From a virus: 29,372 nucleotides of DNA. The stretch covers positions 1-29,372 of the IMG/VR virus record IMGVR_UViG_3300047355_000054; one strand, written 5' to 3'. The notes under the pieces are model-generated. The model searched no databases and was not told the origin of the DNA. It worked only from the letters and a program-made list of their open reading frames with translations. Shown one piece after another: positions 12,907 to 21,092 of the stretch. Position 1 is the stretch's first letter. Every line of letters starts with the position of its first letter. Made by a program: the position numbers and the translations under genes.

Positions 12907-13347
12907 ATGAGCGAAGCAAACATTAACCTTAAGTGTCAGTTGTTTTGGCCTAGCCTTACCCACAAGAACGAGCTGGCTGATAAGTACACAGTAGATCTGG
13001 CTCAGTTGTCGGACACAGCAATCGCGGCTCTTGAAGATATGGGCCTGAACGTAAACAACAAAGGTGATGACCGTGGTTACTACATCACTTGTAAGTCAAA
13101 CAACAAGTACCGTGCGTTCAAGCCAGACGGTAGCGAGTTGTTAATCAAAGGTCGTACTCCTACTAGTGAAGACGATGATCCTGAGATGGGTGTTGTTGTT
13201 GCTAACGGGTCAGAAGCTACGTGCCTTGTGACCTACTATGAGTGGGAATACATGAAGAAGAAAGGGCGGTCGCCTTCACTTCGACGTATGGTTATCTCTA
13301 ACGTCGTAGAGTACATGCCTGACTTTGATCTTGAGGAAGCCGTGTGA
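12907..13347 (+). CDS. Probable single-stranded DNA-binding protein
   Basis: This 146-residue protein opens a new transcription unit just after the polymerase. Its central part is beta-rich with aromatic and basic residues (DDRGYYITCKSNNKYRAFKP; VTYYEWEYMKKKGRSPSLRR), as expected for an OB-fold. It ends in an acidic aromatic tail (MPDFDLEEAV), like the tails with which T7 gp2.5 and bacterial SSB contact helicase and polymerase. It is shorter than gp2.5 (232). The assignment rests on size, tail and position between polymerase and exonuclease. It is coupled to the exonuclease by a GTGA overlap. Its own promoter and palindrome suggest separate dosage control. Confidence 0.7.
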   Translation: MSEANINLKCQLFWPSLTHKNELADKYTVDLAQLSDTAIAALEDMGLNVNNKGDDRGYYITCKSNNKYRAFKPDGSELLIKGRTPTSEDDDPEMGVVVANGSEATCLVTYYEWEYMKKKGRSPSLRRMVISNVVEYMPDFDLEEAV

Positions 13348-14033
13348 TACTCATCGACGGTGACATGCTTGTCTATCGTGTTGGCTTTGCCTGTGACGAG
13401 GAGCCAGAGAGAATAGCAATCCAGACTATGGCTAACTATATCTCTGAGCTGATCTCTGATCTGTCTGAGCATTACGATAATCACATGCTATACCTTACCG
13501 GAAGCAGTAACTTCAGAAATGAGGTTGCTGTTTCTCAGCCCTACAAAGGTAGCCGTCCCGCACGTAAACCCGTACACAAGAACGCACTCCGTGAGTACAT
13601 GCTAGATGCATGGAAAGCGGACCTCTCTGTTAACATGGAAGCCGATGACTGCATAGCTATCAAGTCTACTGAGTTAGAACATAAATCTATTATCTGTTCT
13701 CTCGACAAAGACTTCTTGCAGATACCTACAAAGATATATGACTACACCAAGAAGATCATGAAGGAAGTTGATGAACGCTCTGCTACAGAGTGGCTGTATC
13801 GTCAAGCCTTGATGGGTGATAGGGTAGACAACATCCCCGGTATACATGGAGTAGGACCAAAGAAAGCAGAGAAGGCGTTACAGGACTGGACAACAGAGAG
13901 AGAGCTTTACGAGCGATGTCTTAAGTTATACGAGGACAACGAACTCGACGCTGATAGGCTGTATGAAAGCCTTCAACTTCTCTATCTTCTTAGATCTACT
14001 GACGACAAGTATAGGATTCCTGATGAAGTTTGA
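13344..14033 (+). CDS. 5'-3' exonuclease (FEN/T7 gp6-like)
   Basis: The 229-residue protein has the 5'-nuclease fold signature. Acidic residues D5 and D7 are in LIDGDMLVYR; EADDCIAI and CSLDKDFLQI follow in the middle. A helix-hairpin-helix DNA-binding segment is GDRVDNIPGIHGVGPKKAEK. These match metal-binding and DNA-binding parts of T5 D15 and T7 gp6 exonucleases, which remove RNA primers and supply nucleotides from host DNA. It begins with GTG overlapping the SSB stop. The 3' end overlaps endonuclease I by 11 bases. Confidence 0.93.
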   Translation: MILIDGDMLVYRVGFACDEEPERIAIQTMANYISELISDLSEHYDNHMLYLTGSSNFRNEVAVSQPYKGSRPARKPVHKNALREYMLDAWKADLSVNMEADDCIAIKSTELEHKSIICSLDKDFLQIPTKIYDYTKKIMKEVDERSATEWLYRQALMGDRVDNIPGIHGVGPKKAEKALQDWTTERELYERCLKLYEDNELDADRLYESLQLLYLLRSTDDKYRIPDEV

Positions 14034-14397
14034 TAGTAATCTAGAGAAGAAGCTCTATGCTGAGATGAAGAGTTGTACATATCATCCTGTTGAGAGGATC
14101 AGCTACATCATACCTAAGATGTACGAACCTGATTTCTGTTACAACAACGCAGGATGGGTGACTTACATCGAAGCAAAAGGCAGATTCAGAACTAGAGAAG
14201 AAGCGCGTAAGTACGTAGAAGTACGTAAGGCACTAGGTAAATATGAAGATCTTGTGTTTATATTTCAGAATCCTAATACACCAATGCCGGGATCAAGACG
14301 ACGTAAAGATGGTACTCGTTACCGTATGAGAGACTGGGCAGACAAGAACGGGTTTGATTGGTACACACCAAGTACCTTACCCAAGGAGTGGCTATGA
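14023..14397 (+). CDS. Endonuclease I (T7 gp3-like Holliday-junction resolvase)
   Basis: I chose ATG 14023 (MKFDSNLEKK), 20 codons inside the longest open frame, because it matches the family length; the protein is then 124 residues against 149 in T7. Catalytic PD-(D/E)xK residues are visible: E14, D37 (EPDF), E50 and K52 (YIEAKG). A basic C-terminal region (GSRRRKDGTRYRMRDWADKN) follows. The enzyme cuts branched DNA, which helps degrade host DNA and clear junctions before packaging. It overlaps both neighbours, so it is tightly coupled. Confidence 0.93.
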   Translation: MKFDSNLEKKLYAEMKSCTYHPVERISYIIPKMYEPDFCYNNAGWVTYIEAKGRFRTREEARKYVEVRKALGKYEDLVFIFQNPNTPMPGSRRRKDGTRYRMRDWADKNGFDWYTPSTLPKEWL

Positions 14398-15152
14398 CTA
14401 GGCATCTAGTAATACCAGACACACAAGTAAAACCTGACAGTAACTTTGACCACATGTACTGGGCAGGACGCTATGCGGCGGCAACTAAGCCTGACGTTAT
14501 CATCCATCTGGGGGATCACTGGGACATGCCAAGTCTCAGTAGCTATGACGTAGGTAAGAAGTCGTTCGAGGGTAGACGTTATGTCAACGACATCGAGGCA
14601 GGTAACGAAGCAATGGCTAGATTCCTAGAGCCAATAGAGGCAGAGCGTAGACGACTGCGACAGGGCAAGCGACGACTGTGGAAGCCTCGAATGGTGTTCC
14701 TACTAGGCAACCACGAGAACAGGATAGAACGTGCTATCGAGTCTGACTCTAAGCTAGAAGGTCTTATGTCTTACAAGGACTTTCACTTAGGTAGCTGGGA
14801 AGTTGTCCCGTTCTTACAGCCCATCATCATTGACGGAGTAGCCTACTGCCACTACTTTACTAGCGGTGTTATGGGTCGTCCTGTTTCTTCTGCAAAGTTA
14901 ATGCTACAGAAGAAGTTTATGTCCTGTATAATGGGACACGTTCAAGATAGAGACATAGCTTATGCAAGAAAAGGAGATGGAAATAGTATCACTGGTTTGT
15001 TTGCTGGCATTTTTTATACTCATTCTGAGGATTATCTGAACCCTCAAACGAACGGAAGCTGGTCAGGTATATGGATGCTCAATGAAGTAAACAACGGATC
15101 GTTCGATGAGCTACCTATTAGTATTAACTATCTCAGGAGAAAGTATGGATGA
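14394..15152 (+). CDS. Calcineurin-like metallophosphoesterase
   Basis: The 252-residue protein (from ATG 14394, ATGA overlap with the previous stop) has the standard metal-binding motifs in order: D9-x-Q11 (IPDTQ), GDHWD, GNHEN, and GH in IMGHVQDRD. A basic helical insert (RRRLRQGKRRLWKPR) lies between the second and third. The fold hydrolyses phosphomonoesters or diesters. Similar genes lie next to nucleases in many marine podoviruses, and a DNA-repair (Mre11-like) or nucleotidase role has been suggested for such proteins. The actual substrate is unknown. The longer in-frame start at 14358 would overlap endonuclease I needlessly. Confidence 0.85.
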   Translation: MTRHLVIPDTQVKPDSNFDHMYWAGRYAAATKPDVIIHLGDHWDMPSLSSYDVGKKSFEGRRYVNDIEAGNEAMARFLEPIEAERRRLRQGKRRLWKPRMVFLLGNHENRIERAIESDSKLEGLMSYKDFHLGSWEVVPFLQPIIIDGVAYCHYFTSGVMGRPVSSAKLMLQKKFMSCIMGHVQDRDIAYARKGDGNSITGLFAGIFYTHSEDYLNPQTNGSWSGIWMLNEVNNGSFDELPISINYLRRKYG

Positions 15153-15298
15153 CGTTCGACGAGCTGTTAGAACACGTTGCCGAACATTACGATGAGGTAA
15201 CAATCATGGAGGCACTTGAAATCACAGCAGAAGATCTAGTAGAAAAGTTTGCTGATAGAGTGCTAGAGAAAGTCTACAAGTTTAAGGAGATGGAATGA
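15149..15298 (+). CDS. Conserved small phage protein (49 aa)
   Basis: This gene has ATGA overlaps at both ends, linking the phosphoesterase to the DUF3310 gene. The 49-residue protein starts MTFDELLEHVAEHYDEVTIM and contains EITAEDLVEKFADRVLE. It is all-helical and acidic. I recall close relatives in many marine phage genomes (MTFDEL-EH-A--YDEVT---LL-IT-EDLV), always short and without a known function. Conservation and coupling make it a confident gene. A protein-protein adapter role is inference. Confidence 0.8.
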   Translation: MTFDELLEHVAEHYDEVTIMEALEITAEDLVEKFADRVLEKVYKFKEME

Positions 15299-15558
15299 GT
15301 ATTGACAATATAACTCCTGCTGAATGGGACAAGCTGAGGGAAGTACCTGATCCTGTGACTAAGCCCGACCATTACAACAAAGGCGCGATAGAAGCCATCG
15401 AAGCAATCAAAGCATCTATGCCAGAGCATGAATTTAATGGCTACCTCAAGGGTAATGCTCTTAAATACTTATGGCGATATGACTACAAAGGGAAACCTGT
15501 TGAGGACTTACGTAAGTGTAAGTGGTATATTGAACGACTAATTAAGGAAATGAATTGA
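15295..15558 (+). CDS. DUF3310 protein (T7 gp1.7-related)
   Basis: The 87-residue protein contains the DUF3310 pattern: DHYNKGAIEAIEAIKASM, then GYLKGNALKYLWRYDYKGKP and DLRKCKWYIERLI. T7 gp1.7 carries this domain and is a nucleotide kinase acting on dTMP and dGMP. The short form seen here has only the core domain (gp1.7 is about 196 residues), so kinase activity is not certain. Its place directly before the ribonucleotide reductase supports a role in dNTP supply. It overlaps both neighbours (ATGA and TGATG). Confidence 0.9.
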   Translation: MSIDNITPAEWDKLREVPDPVTKPDHYNKGAIEAIEAIKASMPEHEFNGYLKGNALKYLWRYDYKGKPVEDLRKCKWYIERLIKEMN

Positions 15559-17429
15559 TGGATGCATATCAGCAGTACATACACAAGTCACGCTATGCTC
15601 GCTACCTGCCAGAGGAACAGCGGCGTGAGACGTGGGAAGAAACAATCGACCGGTACCTAAACTTCTGGATTGAGAAAGGTAAGCTAACACTCGAAGAGGC
15701 TAACGGTATCTTCAAAGACATTCACGACATGGATGTTATGCCCAGCATGAGAGCGTTAATGACTGCCGGTGAGGCTCTTGACCGTGACAACGTAGCTGGA
15801 TTCAACTGTAGCTACCTACCTATTGACCACCCTAAAGCGTTTGACGAGATGATGTACGTACTTATGTGCGGCACAGGCGTAGGCTACAGCGTTGAGCGTC
15901 AGTACGTTAGCAAGCTACCTGAAGTAGCAGAGGAATTCCATGATACCGATACCGTTATACATGTCGCCGACAGCAAGATTGGATGGGCTAAAGCTTACAG
16001 GGAACTTATTAGCTTGTTGTATTCAGGCCAACTTCCAAAATGGGACGTGTCTGGAGTACGACTTGCAGGGGCATCCCTTAAGACCTTCGGAGGTAGAGCA
16101 TCTGGTCCAGAGCCTCTTGTCGATCTGTTCAACTTCACAGTCAGCGTCTTTCGGGAGGCTTCTGGACGTAAACTTAGCTCCATCGAATGTCATGATCTCT
16201 GCTGTAAGATTGCACAGATCGTCGTCGTCGGAGGTGTACGCAGGTCCGCTCTCATCAGTCTGTCTAACCTCACTGACGATAGACTCCGAAGATGCAAGTC
16301 AGGCCAGTGGTGGAACGACAATCCTCAACGCGGACTAGCAAACAACAGCGCTTGCTATACAGAGAAGCCAGACTTTGAGGCATTTTTAAATGAGTGGAAA
16401 AGTTTATACGAGTCCCGTTCAGGAGAGCGAGGTATGTTCTCTAGAGTCGCAAGTCAAAAGCAAGCTTCAAAGAACGAGCGACGAGATGCTACCTATGATT
16501 TTGGAACTAATCCATGTAGCGAGATCATCTTACGACCTAACCAATTCTGCAATCTATCAGAGGTTGTTGTCAGGGCAGGAGATACGCTCTCAGACCTCAA
16601 ACGAAAAGTACGTACTGCGACTATCCTTGGAACTCTACAGGCTACCTTAACTGACTTCCGTTACCTACGTAAGATATGGCAGAAGAATACAGAGGAAGAA
16701 GCATTACTAGGAGTATCATTAACAGGGATCATGGATCATCCGACGCTGTCGGGAAGGAAGGATAAAGGTGTACTCAAAACATGGCTTACTGAGTTACGTG
16801 AAGAAGCTATCGCTACGAATAAATCATGGGCTGACAGACTGGCTATTAATATTTCTACTGCTATTACCGCCGTTAAGCCTAGCGGTACTGTGTCTCAACT
16901 GGTTGATTCTGCTAGCGGGATACACCCTCGATATGCGGATCAGTACATTAGAAGAGTACGAGCAGACGCAAGAGACCCTTTGTGCTCCGTACTTGAAGAA
17001 GCAGGAATCCCTGTAGAAGACGATGTAATGTCACCCTCTACCAAGGTATTCTCCTTCCCTATAAAGTCTCCTGACGGGGCTGTGGTGGCCTCTGAGATGG
17101 GTGCTATGGAGCAGTTAGAATTGTGGGAGATTTATCAGGACTATTGGTGTGAACATAAACCATCTATGACGTGTTACTATCGTGATGATGAGTTCCTTGA
17201 GGTAGGTCAGTGGTTGTATAACAAGTTCGATAAGATAAGCGGTGTTAGTTTTCTGCCTTATTCCGAACACACATACCAACAGGCTCCTTATGAACCCATC
17301 GACGTAGAGACCTATGAGAAGCTGAAGGAGGAATTCCCAGAGACGATTGATTGGAACATCTCTGAGAACTCTGACATGACGGAAGGGTCTCAGCAGTTAG
17401 CTTGTACGGGCAATAACTGTGAGTTGTAA
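15558..17429 (+). CDS. B12-dependent (class II) ribonucleotide reductase, monomeric type
   Basis: From ATG 15558 (TGATG overlap) the protein has 623 residues. It reduces ribonucleotides to deoxyribonucleotides using adenosylcobalamin to form a thiyl radical. Key residues of the monomeric RTPR type are present: C84 (GFNCSYL) and C331 (FCNLSE) as the redox pair, and C320 with E322 in NPCSEIIL as the radical cysteine and acid. The finger PSGTVSQLVDSASGIHPRYA and a C-terminal C616-x4-C621 shuttle (CTGNNCEL) are also there. Lactobacillus RTPR is about 739 residues; this phage form is shorter. It needs no oxygen and no small subunit, but depends on host or environmental B12. It ends the plus-strand arm at a terminator. 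Confidence 0.95.
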   Translation: MDAYQQYIHKSRYARYLPEEQRRETWEETIDRYLNFWIEKGKLTLEEANGIFKDIHDMDVMPSMRALMTAGEALDRDNVAGFNCSYLPIDHPKAFDEMMYVLMCGTGVGYSVERQYVSKLPEVAEEFHDTDTVIHVADSKIGWAKAYRELISLLYSGQLPKWDVSGVRLAGASLKTFGGRASGPEPLVDLFNFTVSVFREASGRKLSSIECHDLCCKIAQIVVVGGVRRSALISLSNLTDDRLRRCKSGQWWNDNPQRGLANNSACYTEKPDFEAFLNEWKSLYESRSGERGMFSRVASQKQASKNERRDATYDFGTNPCSEIILRPNQFCNLSEVVVRAGDTLSDLKRKVRTATILGTLQATLTDFRYLRKIWQKNTEEEALLGVSLTGIMDHPTLSGRKDKGVLKTWLTELREEAIATNKSWADRLAINISTAITAVKPSGTVSQLVDSASGIHPRYADQYIRRVRADARDPLCSVLEEAGIPVEDDVMSPSTKVFSFPIKSPDGAVVASEMGAMEQLELWEIYQDYWCEHKPSMTCYYRDDEFLEVGQWLYNKFDKISGVSFLPYSEHTYQQAPYEPIDVETYEKLKEEFPETIDWNISENSDMTEGSQQLACTGNNCEL

Positions 17430-17436
17430 CTTACTA

Positions 17437-17456
17437 GGGGCTTCGGCCCCTTTTTT
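17437..17456 (+). terminator. Rho-independent terminator at the convergent junction
   Basis: GGGGC-TTCG-GCCCC (17437-17450) followed by six T residues closes the plus-strand replication arm, 7 bases after the reductase stop. The reverse strand has no T-run after the stem, so leftward transcription would not be stopped in the same way. The minus-strand gene ends only 2 bases beyond. Confidence 0.9.
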
Positions 17457-17458
17457 AA

Positions 17459-18142
17459 TTACTCTGTAAGCATTCCTTTCTTAGGATCAAGTCGTATCCT
17501 AACTTCTCTTGATGCATCAGGTTTAATTAAACGCATAAAAGCATTACCTGCCTTACGTGGACTAGAAGCCAGCTCAGGCACAGCCTCTATAAACTCTTTA
17601 AAGGTAGGCTTTTCATCCATCTTGTTCCAATCGTAGGTGTCCCTAACAATAATAGAACCGTCGTCTTGGTCCTCCGCTGTGAATCTTCCTAATGTTGTTT
17701 TTATTCTGTAAGCAGGATCATTAAAAGAATCTCTAAAGGTTTGAGGAACAGACTCAAAACCGGCTTCGGTACTTGGATCCATAGTACGATAAATATCCCC
17801 ATATTGAACTGATGTTCTACCACTAGTATCTCTATATGACTGTATCTTTTTGTCTAACTCAGAAATTTCTCTATCCGTAATATTAACTAATTTATTATCT
17901 GGGCCTAACTCGTAAACACCCGCATCAGAAATTAAGTCTCTATGCTCAACAAGCATTTTTTCCATCTCATTGTTTTTTTTCTGAGTGTTTTCTATAAGGC
18001 TCCGAAGGTACATTAAGTCTTGAGGCGGGAAATCTTGTTCAGTTATGGGTTGGTCAGAACCCGCAACAGTCTCAGCAAAGATACGCATGTTCACAGGAAT
18101 TTTGTTATATATTTTTTTTAAACGAATCGATTCAAAATCCAT
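17459..18142 (-). CDS. Virion-arm hypothetical protein (227 aa), last gene of the late block
   Basis: I place the start at ATG 18142, which overlaps the stop of the 982-residue gene as TGATG. The 227-residue protein is mostly helical and polar, with a coiled-coil-like stretch around residues 45-70 (IENTQKKNNEMEKMLVEHRD) and no membrane segment. The C-terminus is basic (REVRIRLDPKKGMLTE). I recognise no domain. Its place directly after the largest internal-protein candidate suggests a virion or ejection-associated role. Confidence 0.75.
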   Translation of the reverse strand: MDFESIRLKKIYNKIPVNMRIFAETVAGSDQPITEQDFPPQDLMYLRSLIENTQKKNNEMEKMLVEHRDLISDAGVYELGPDNKLVNITDREISELDKKIQSYRDTSGRTSVQYGDIYRTMDPSTEAGFESVPQTFRDSFNDPAYRIKTTLGRFTAEDQDDGSIIVRDTYDWNKMDEKPTFKEFIEAVPELASSPRKAGNAFMRLIKPDASREVRIRLDPKKGMLTE

Positions 18143-21090
18143 CACTTATCCTCTGTTAACACAGCGCGTAATTCTTCACCGCCCGGTAGACTCTTTAAAG
18201 TTTCGTAATTTACATCTTTACCTGCCGCAACGTCCGCAACATCTTTACTTAAGTTACCTATAAAACCAGTAGGAGGCACTAAAGATTCTAAAAGATATTC
18301 AACCGGAGAATCAAGAAATTTCTGAGTAGAGTATGAATCACCTAAGCGACCAAACGTAGCAACTTGTATAGGCTGAGTAGCCGCCTTTACAAGAACGTCT
18401 TCGATACTAGGTTCTTTGTCATCATTACCTAATATCCACTGAGGTATTCCTCGAATCTCGTCAATCAAGCCATAACCAAGACCGGCGAAAGCCATGTATC
18501 TAGCTGAAAAAGAACCAGCTTCTTTGTAGTTTCCTTTAGATATGTTATCAATAATACCTTGCTTAAGAAGCTCACCCTGCATAATAGCAAACCCAGATAA
18601 AGCATATAGAGGACGTAGTAAGCTTGCCGTAGGTTTATTTAAGTACTTAAGTGTTCGACCAGCAGGGGAAATAAGTTGCTGTTCTCCTAGCCGTGTAAAC
18701 ATTCCTCGCAACACAATATGTTTAGCACTTTCAGGCATGTCTTCTATCTTAGTGCCTTTTATTAGATAAGGTCTTATTAAGGCCCGTTCTCTCGCAGAAA
18801 AATAAATATCATACTTATCCTTAAACTGCTGAGTACTAGATGCGGCTTCTCTCATTCCGTTAAACGCAGAACGAAGAACAATACCTTTACCTTTCCTGTC
18901 TGCCACCCTAAATATAGAGTACTTAAAACTAAAGTCTTGATAAAAGTCTGCCGCTTTTTCGTAGAAAGCTTTATCTAAACCCTCATCAAACCCAGATTGA
19001 AACTCTCCTATATTTTTATTAGAGCCTCCTATACCAAAGTCTTGAATTACCATTCCTTCTCTATCAAGAATACCTTTAAGAGTAGGCTTAACTCCATCTC
19101 TAACTAGCGATATAGCAGTGTCGTGTAAGTTAAGCAAAGCAGAATCAAACTGCCCGAGTGTACCTCCGTAAGCCTGTTTCATCCATGCAGATACAAAGCT
19201 ACTTGTATTAGTTCTAGCGCCTACGTATGTCCTGTTTGTAAGTTGCGAGATCTGATCAGCTACTTTCGGAGATCCTGTTTGATCTTGTACAGCACGTCTC
19301 ATTTCCCTGAAAAAGTCATTACTATTTCCATTTAACCCTATACTAGGACGCATCCTGAATGATTTAGAAAGCTCAACTAACATACCTTCTTGGGCTATAC
19401 GGTTAATCTGCTCTAGTATAGGACTAGAGTAGTCGTTAAGATCATCTAAATCCATCTCTTGAGCTAACTTTCTTTTACGTTCTTTAGCTCCTGCATTTTG
19501 AATAGTTCCTGTTTCAATAGTAGTAGCTAGACTTTCTTCGTCATTAAGAGATGAACGCTTAACACCAGAAGCCCAGTACACCTCGTCTTGTAGAACATCT
19601 TTTGTGTATAGACTTTTTACGTCAGCTTGATGTATCTTAGAGTCAGCTAATAATTGCTTAAACAAATTGTAAGCTGGCTTACTTAGTTCATCAGAGGCAT
19701 TAGTAATAATAGTTTTAAGATTTTCAGGTTCAAGATGAAGGTCAAGAAACATAGCTTTGTTTACAGGAGAGTTGCCCCAATCAACTAACTCTGACAAATG
19801 GTTTTTAGCCTTATCGTTAAAGTATTTTGTGTATAGAAGCTCTTGTTTTCGTGTGGCAGTTTCAAAGGAAGAAGAAAAAAGAGCCCCTATACGAGGACCA
19901 GCAAGCTTAGTTACCACGGCTGAGGCTGGTCTAGAAGCCTCGTCCAAAAACCTAACAACAGCCTTTGGGTTAATGTCATACACACCATTCATAGCCATTT
20001 TGTCGTACTCCATAAGTTCTTCAAAAGGCTTAGGCTTACGGTAGCGTTGAGGCAAAACAACTGATTTAATAACGTCATCAGAAACGCCAGCTACGCTTAA
20101 TTCGTTTTTAATAAAGGCGCGACGGTCTGCTGATCCTTTTATAATAGGAGGAGGAAGAGGAGCCTCTACTACTTGATTTGATAAATTGTCTAATTTTGCT
20201 TGGGCATTAGATAGGTTAGCTTCTGATTTAAGTACCCTAGCCTCGTCGCCAGATTCCAATGCTTTTTGATTACGCTCTATTGCCTTGTTAAGGCTCTTAG
20301 CGGCGGCATCCCATTTATTACCTAGTTTTTCTTGGTCTACTTTAAACTTAGGAAGGTCTATTTTTTTCCATTGCTCAAAACTATCAAAGTCTGGACGTGC
20401 TTGTTCTACGTCAAAACGAATACCAGCATCATCTGCAAAGTTCTTAACGCCTTCAACGGTTTCTAAATTAAAATCAAGATCAAGATCTATAGTATTTTTA
20501 GATAACCTCTCCGCAAACTCTGGGCCTTCTTTTAAAGCTGTAGCGGCCACAGGAGTTTTAGTCATACCTAAGCCAGCAATATCTTTAATAGCAGAAGATA
20601 ATTTTGCAGGGTCTCTAGCTACTTGAGCAAAACCACCACCTAAGACAGATAACTCACCAGCAAGACGAGTAGCAAAAGCACCGACATCTTCTTCCACAAA
20701 ACGTTGATTAGGGTCTAGACGAGGATCTATCATAGCCAATGCTTCACGACCAGTAGGTACGTCTTGTCCTGTACTTAATTCATAAAGTGCAGTAGCGGGA
20801 GACGCAACAAAGGTAGCTAAATCAGCAACAGCGCCTACACCAGCGGCTGACGTTTGTTGTATACCTTCTGCTAAGTTCTCAAGAACAGTATCTTCAGCCG
20901 CCTCTAGATTATAAGCCGCTTGAGATCTTTCTTGCTCCGCCTGTTGAAACTCTTTTTCTAGCTGTTGGCGTTCTGGGTCTACGGTATACTCACTAAAAAT
21001 ATCTTCAAGTTCTTTTTCAGTAGGGGGTGAATCGCCTGATAACGATAAAGTACGCCCAGTAGTCGGGTCTGTTACTCTATAAGTAGGCAT
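18142..21090 (-). CDS. Large internal/ejection virion protein candidate (982 aa)
   Basis: This is the largest protein in the window. The N-terminus (MPTYRVTDPTTGRTLSLSGD) resembles short beta-rich starts found on large phage ejection proteins, followed by a coiled coil (ERQQLEKEFQQAEQERSQAA) and Ala-rich helices. The rest is long, helical and polar, with a basic C-terminal half. A moderately hydrophobic stretch lies near residues 830-880 (ISPAGRTLKYLNKPTASLLR and LYALSGFAIMQGELLKQ). No lytic transglycosylase motif is evident, unlike T7 gp16. Size and order after the tail tube genes suggest a gp15/gp16-like core protein that enters the cell with the DNA. That is inference from context. Confidence 0.7.
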   Translation of the reverse strand: MPTYRVTDPTTGRTLSLSGDSPPTEKELEDIFSEYTVDPERQQLEKEFQQAEQERSQAAYNLEAAEDTVLENLAEGIQQTSAAGVGAVADLATFVASPATALYELSTGQDVPTGREALAMIDPRLDPNQRFVEEDVGAFATRLAGELSVLGGGFAQVARDPAKLSSAIKDIAGLGMTKTPVAATALKEGPEFAERLSKNTIDLDLDFNLETVEGVKNFADDAGIRFDVEQARPDFDSFEQWKKIDLPKFKVDQEKLGNKWDAAAKSLNKAIERNQKALESGDEARVLKSEANLSNAQAKLDNLSNQVVEAPLPPPIIKGSADRRAFIKNELSVAGVSDDVIKSVVLPQRYRKPKPFEELMEYDKMAMNGVYDINPKAVVRFLDEASRPASAVVTKLAGPRIGALFSSSFETATRKQELLYTKYFNDKAKNHLSELVDWGNSPVNKAMFLDLHLEPENLKTIITNASDELSKPAYNLFKQLLADSKIHQADVKSLYTKDVLQDEVYWASGVKRSSLNDEESLATTIETGTIQNAGAKERKRKLAQEMDLDDLNDYSSPILEQINRIAQEGMLVELSKSFRMRPSIGLNGNSNDFFREMRRAVQDQTGSPKVADQISQLTNRTYVGARTNTSSFVSAWMKQAYGGTLGQFDSALLNLHDTAISLVRDGVKPTLKGILDREGMVIQDFGIGGSNKNIGEFQSGFDEGLDKAFYEKAADFYQDFSFKYSIFRVADRKGKGIVLRSAFNGMREAASSTQQFKDKYDIYFSARERALIRPYLIKGTKIEDMPESAKHIVLRGMFTRLGEQQLISPAGRTLKYLNKPTASLLRPLYALSGFAIMQGELLKQGIIDNISKGNYKEAGSFSARYMAFAGLGYGLIDEIRGIPQWILGNDDKEPSIEDVLVKAATQPIQVATFGRLGDSYSTQKFLDSPVEYLLESLVPPTGFIGNLSKDVADVAAGKDVNYETLKSLPGGEELRAVLTEDK

Positions 21091-21092
21091 TA

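Noticed and set aside
13963-14022. Upstream 20-codon extension of endonuclease I
   Set aside because: It would overlap the exonuclease gene by 71 bases and lies outside family homology; ATG 14023 fits length and coupling.
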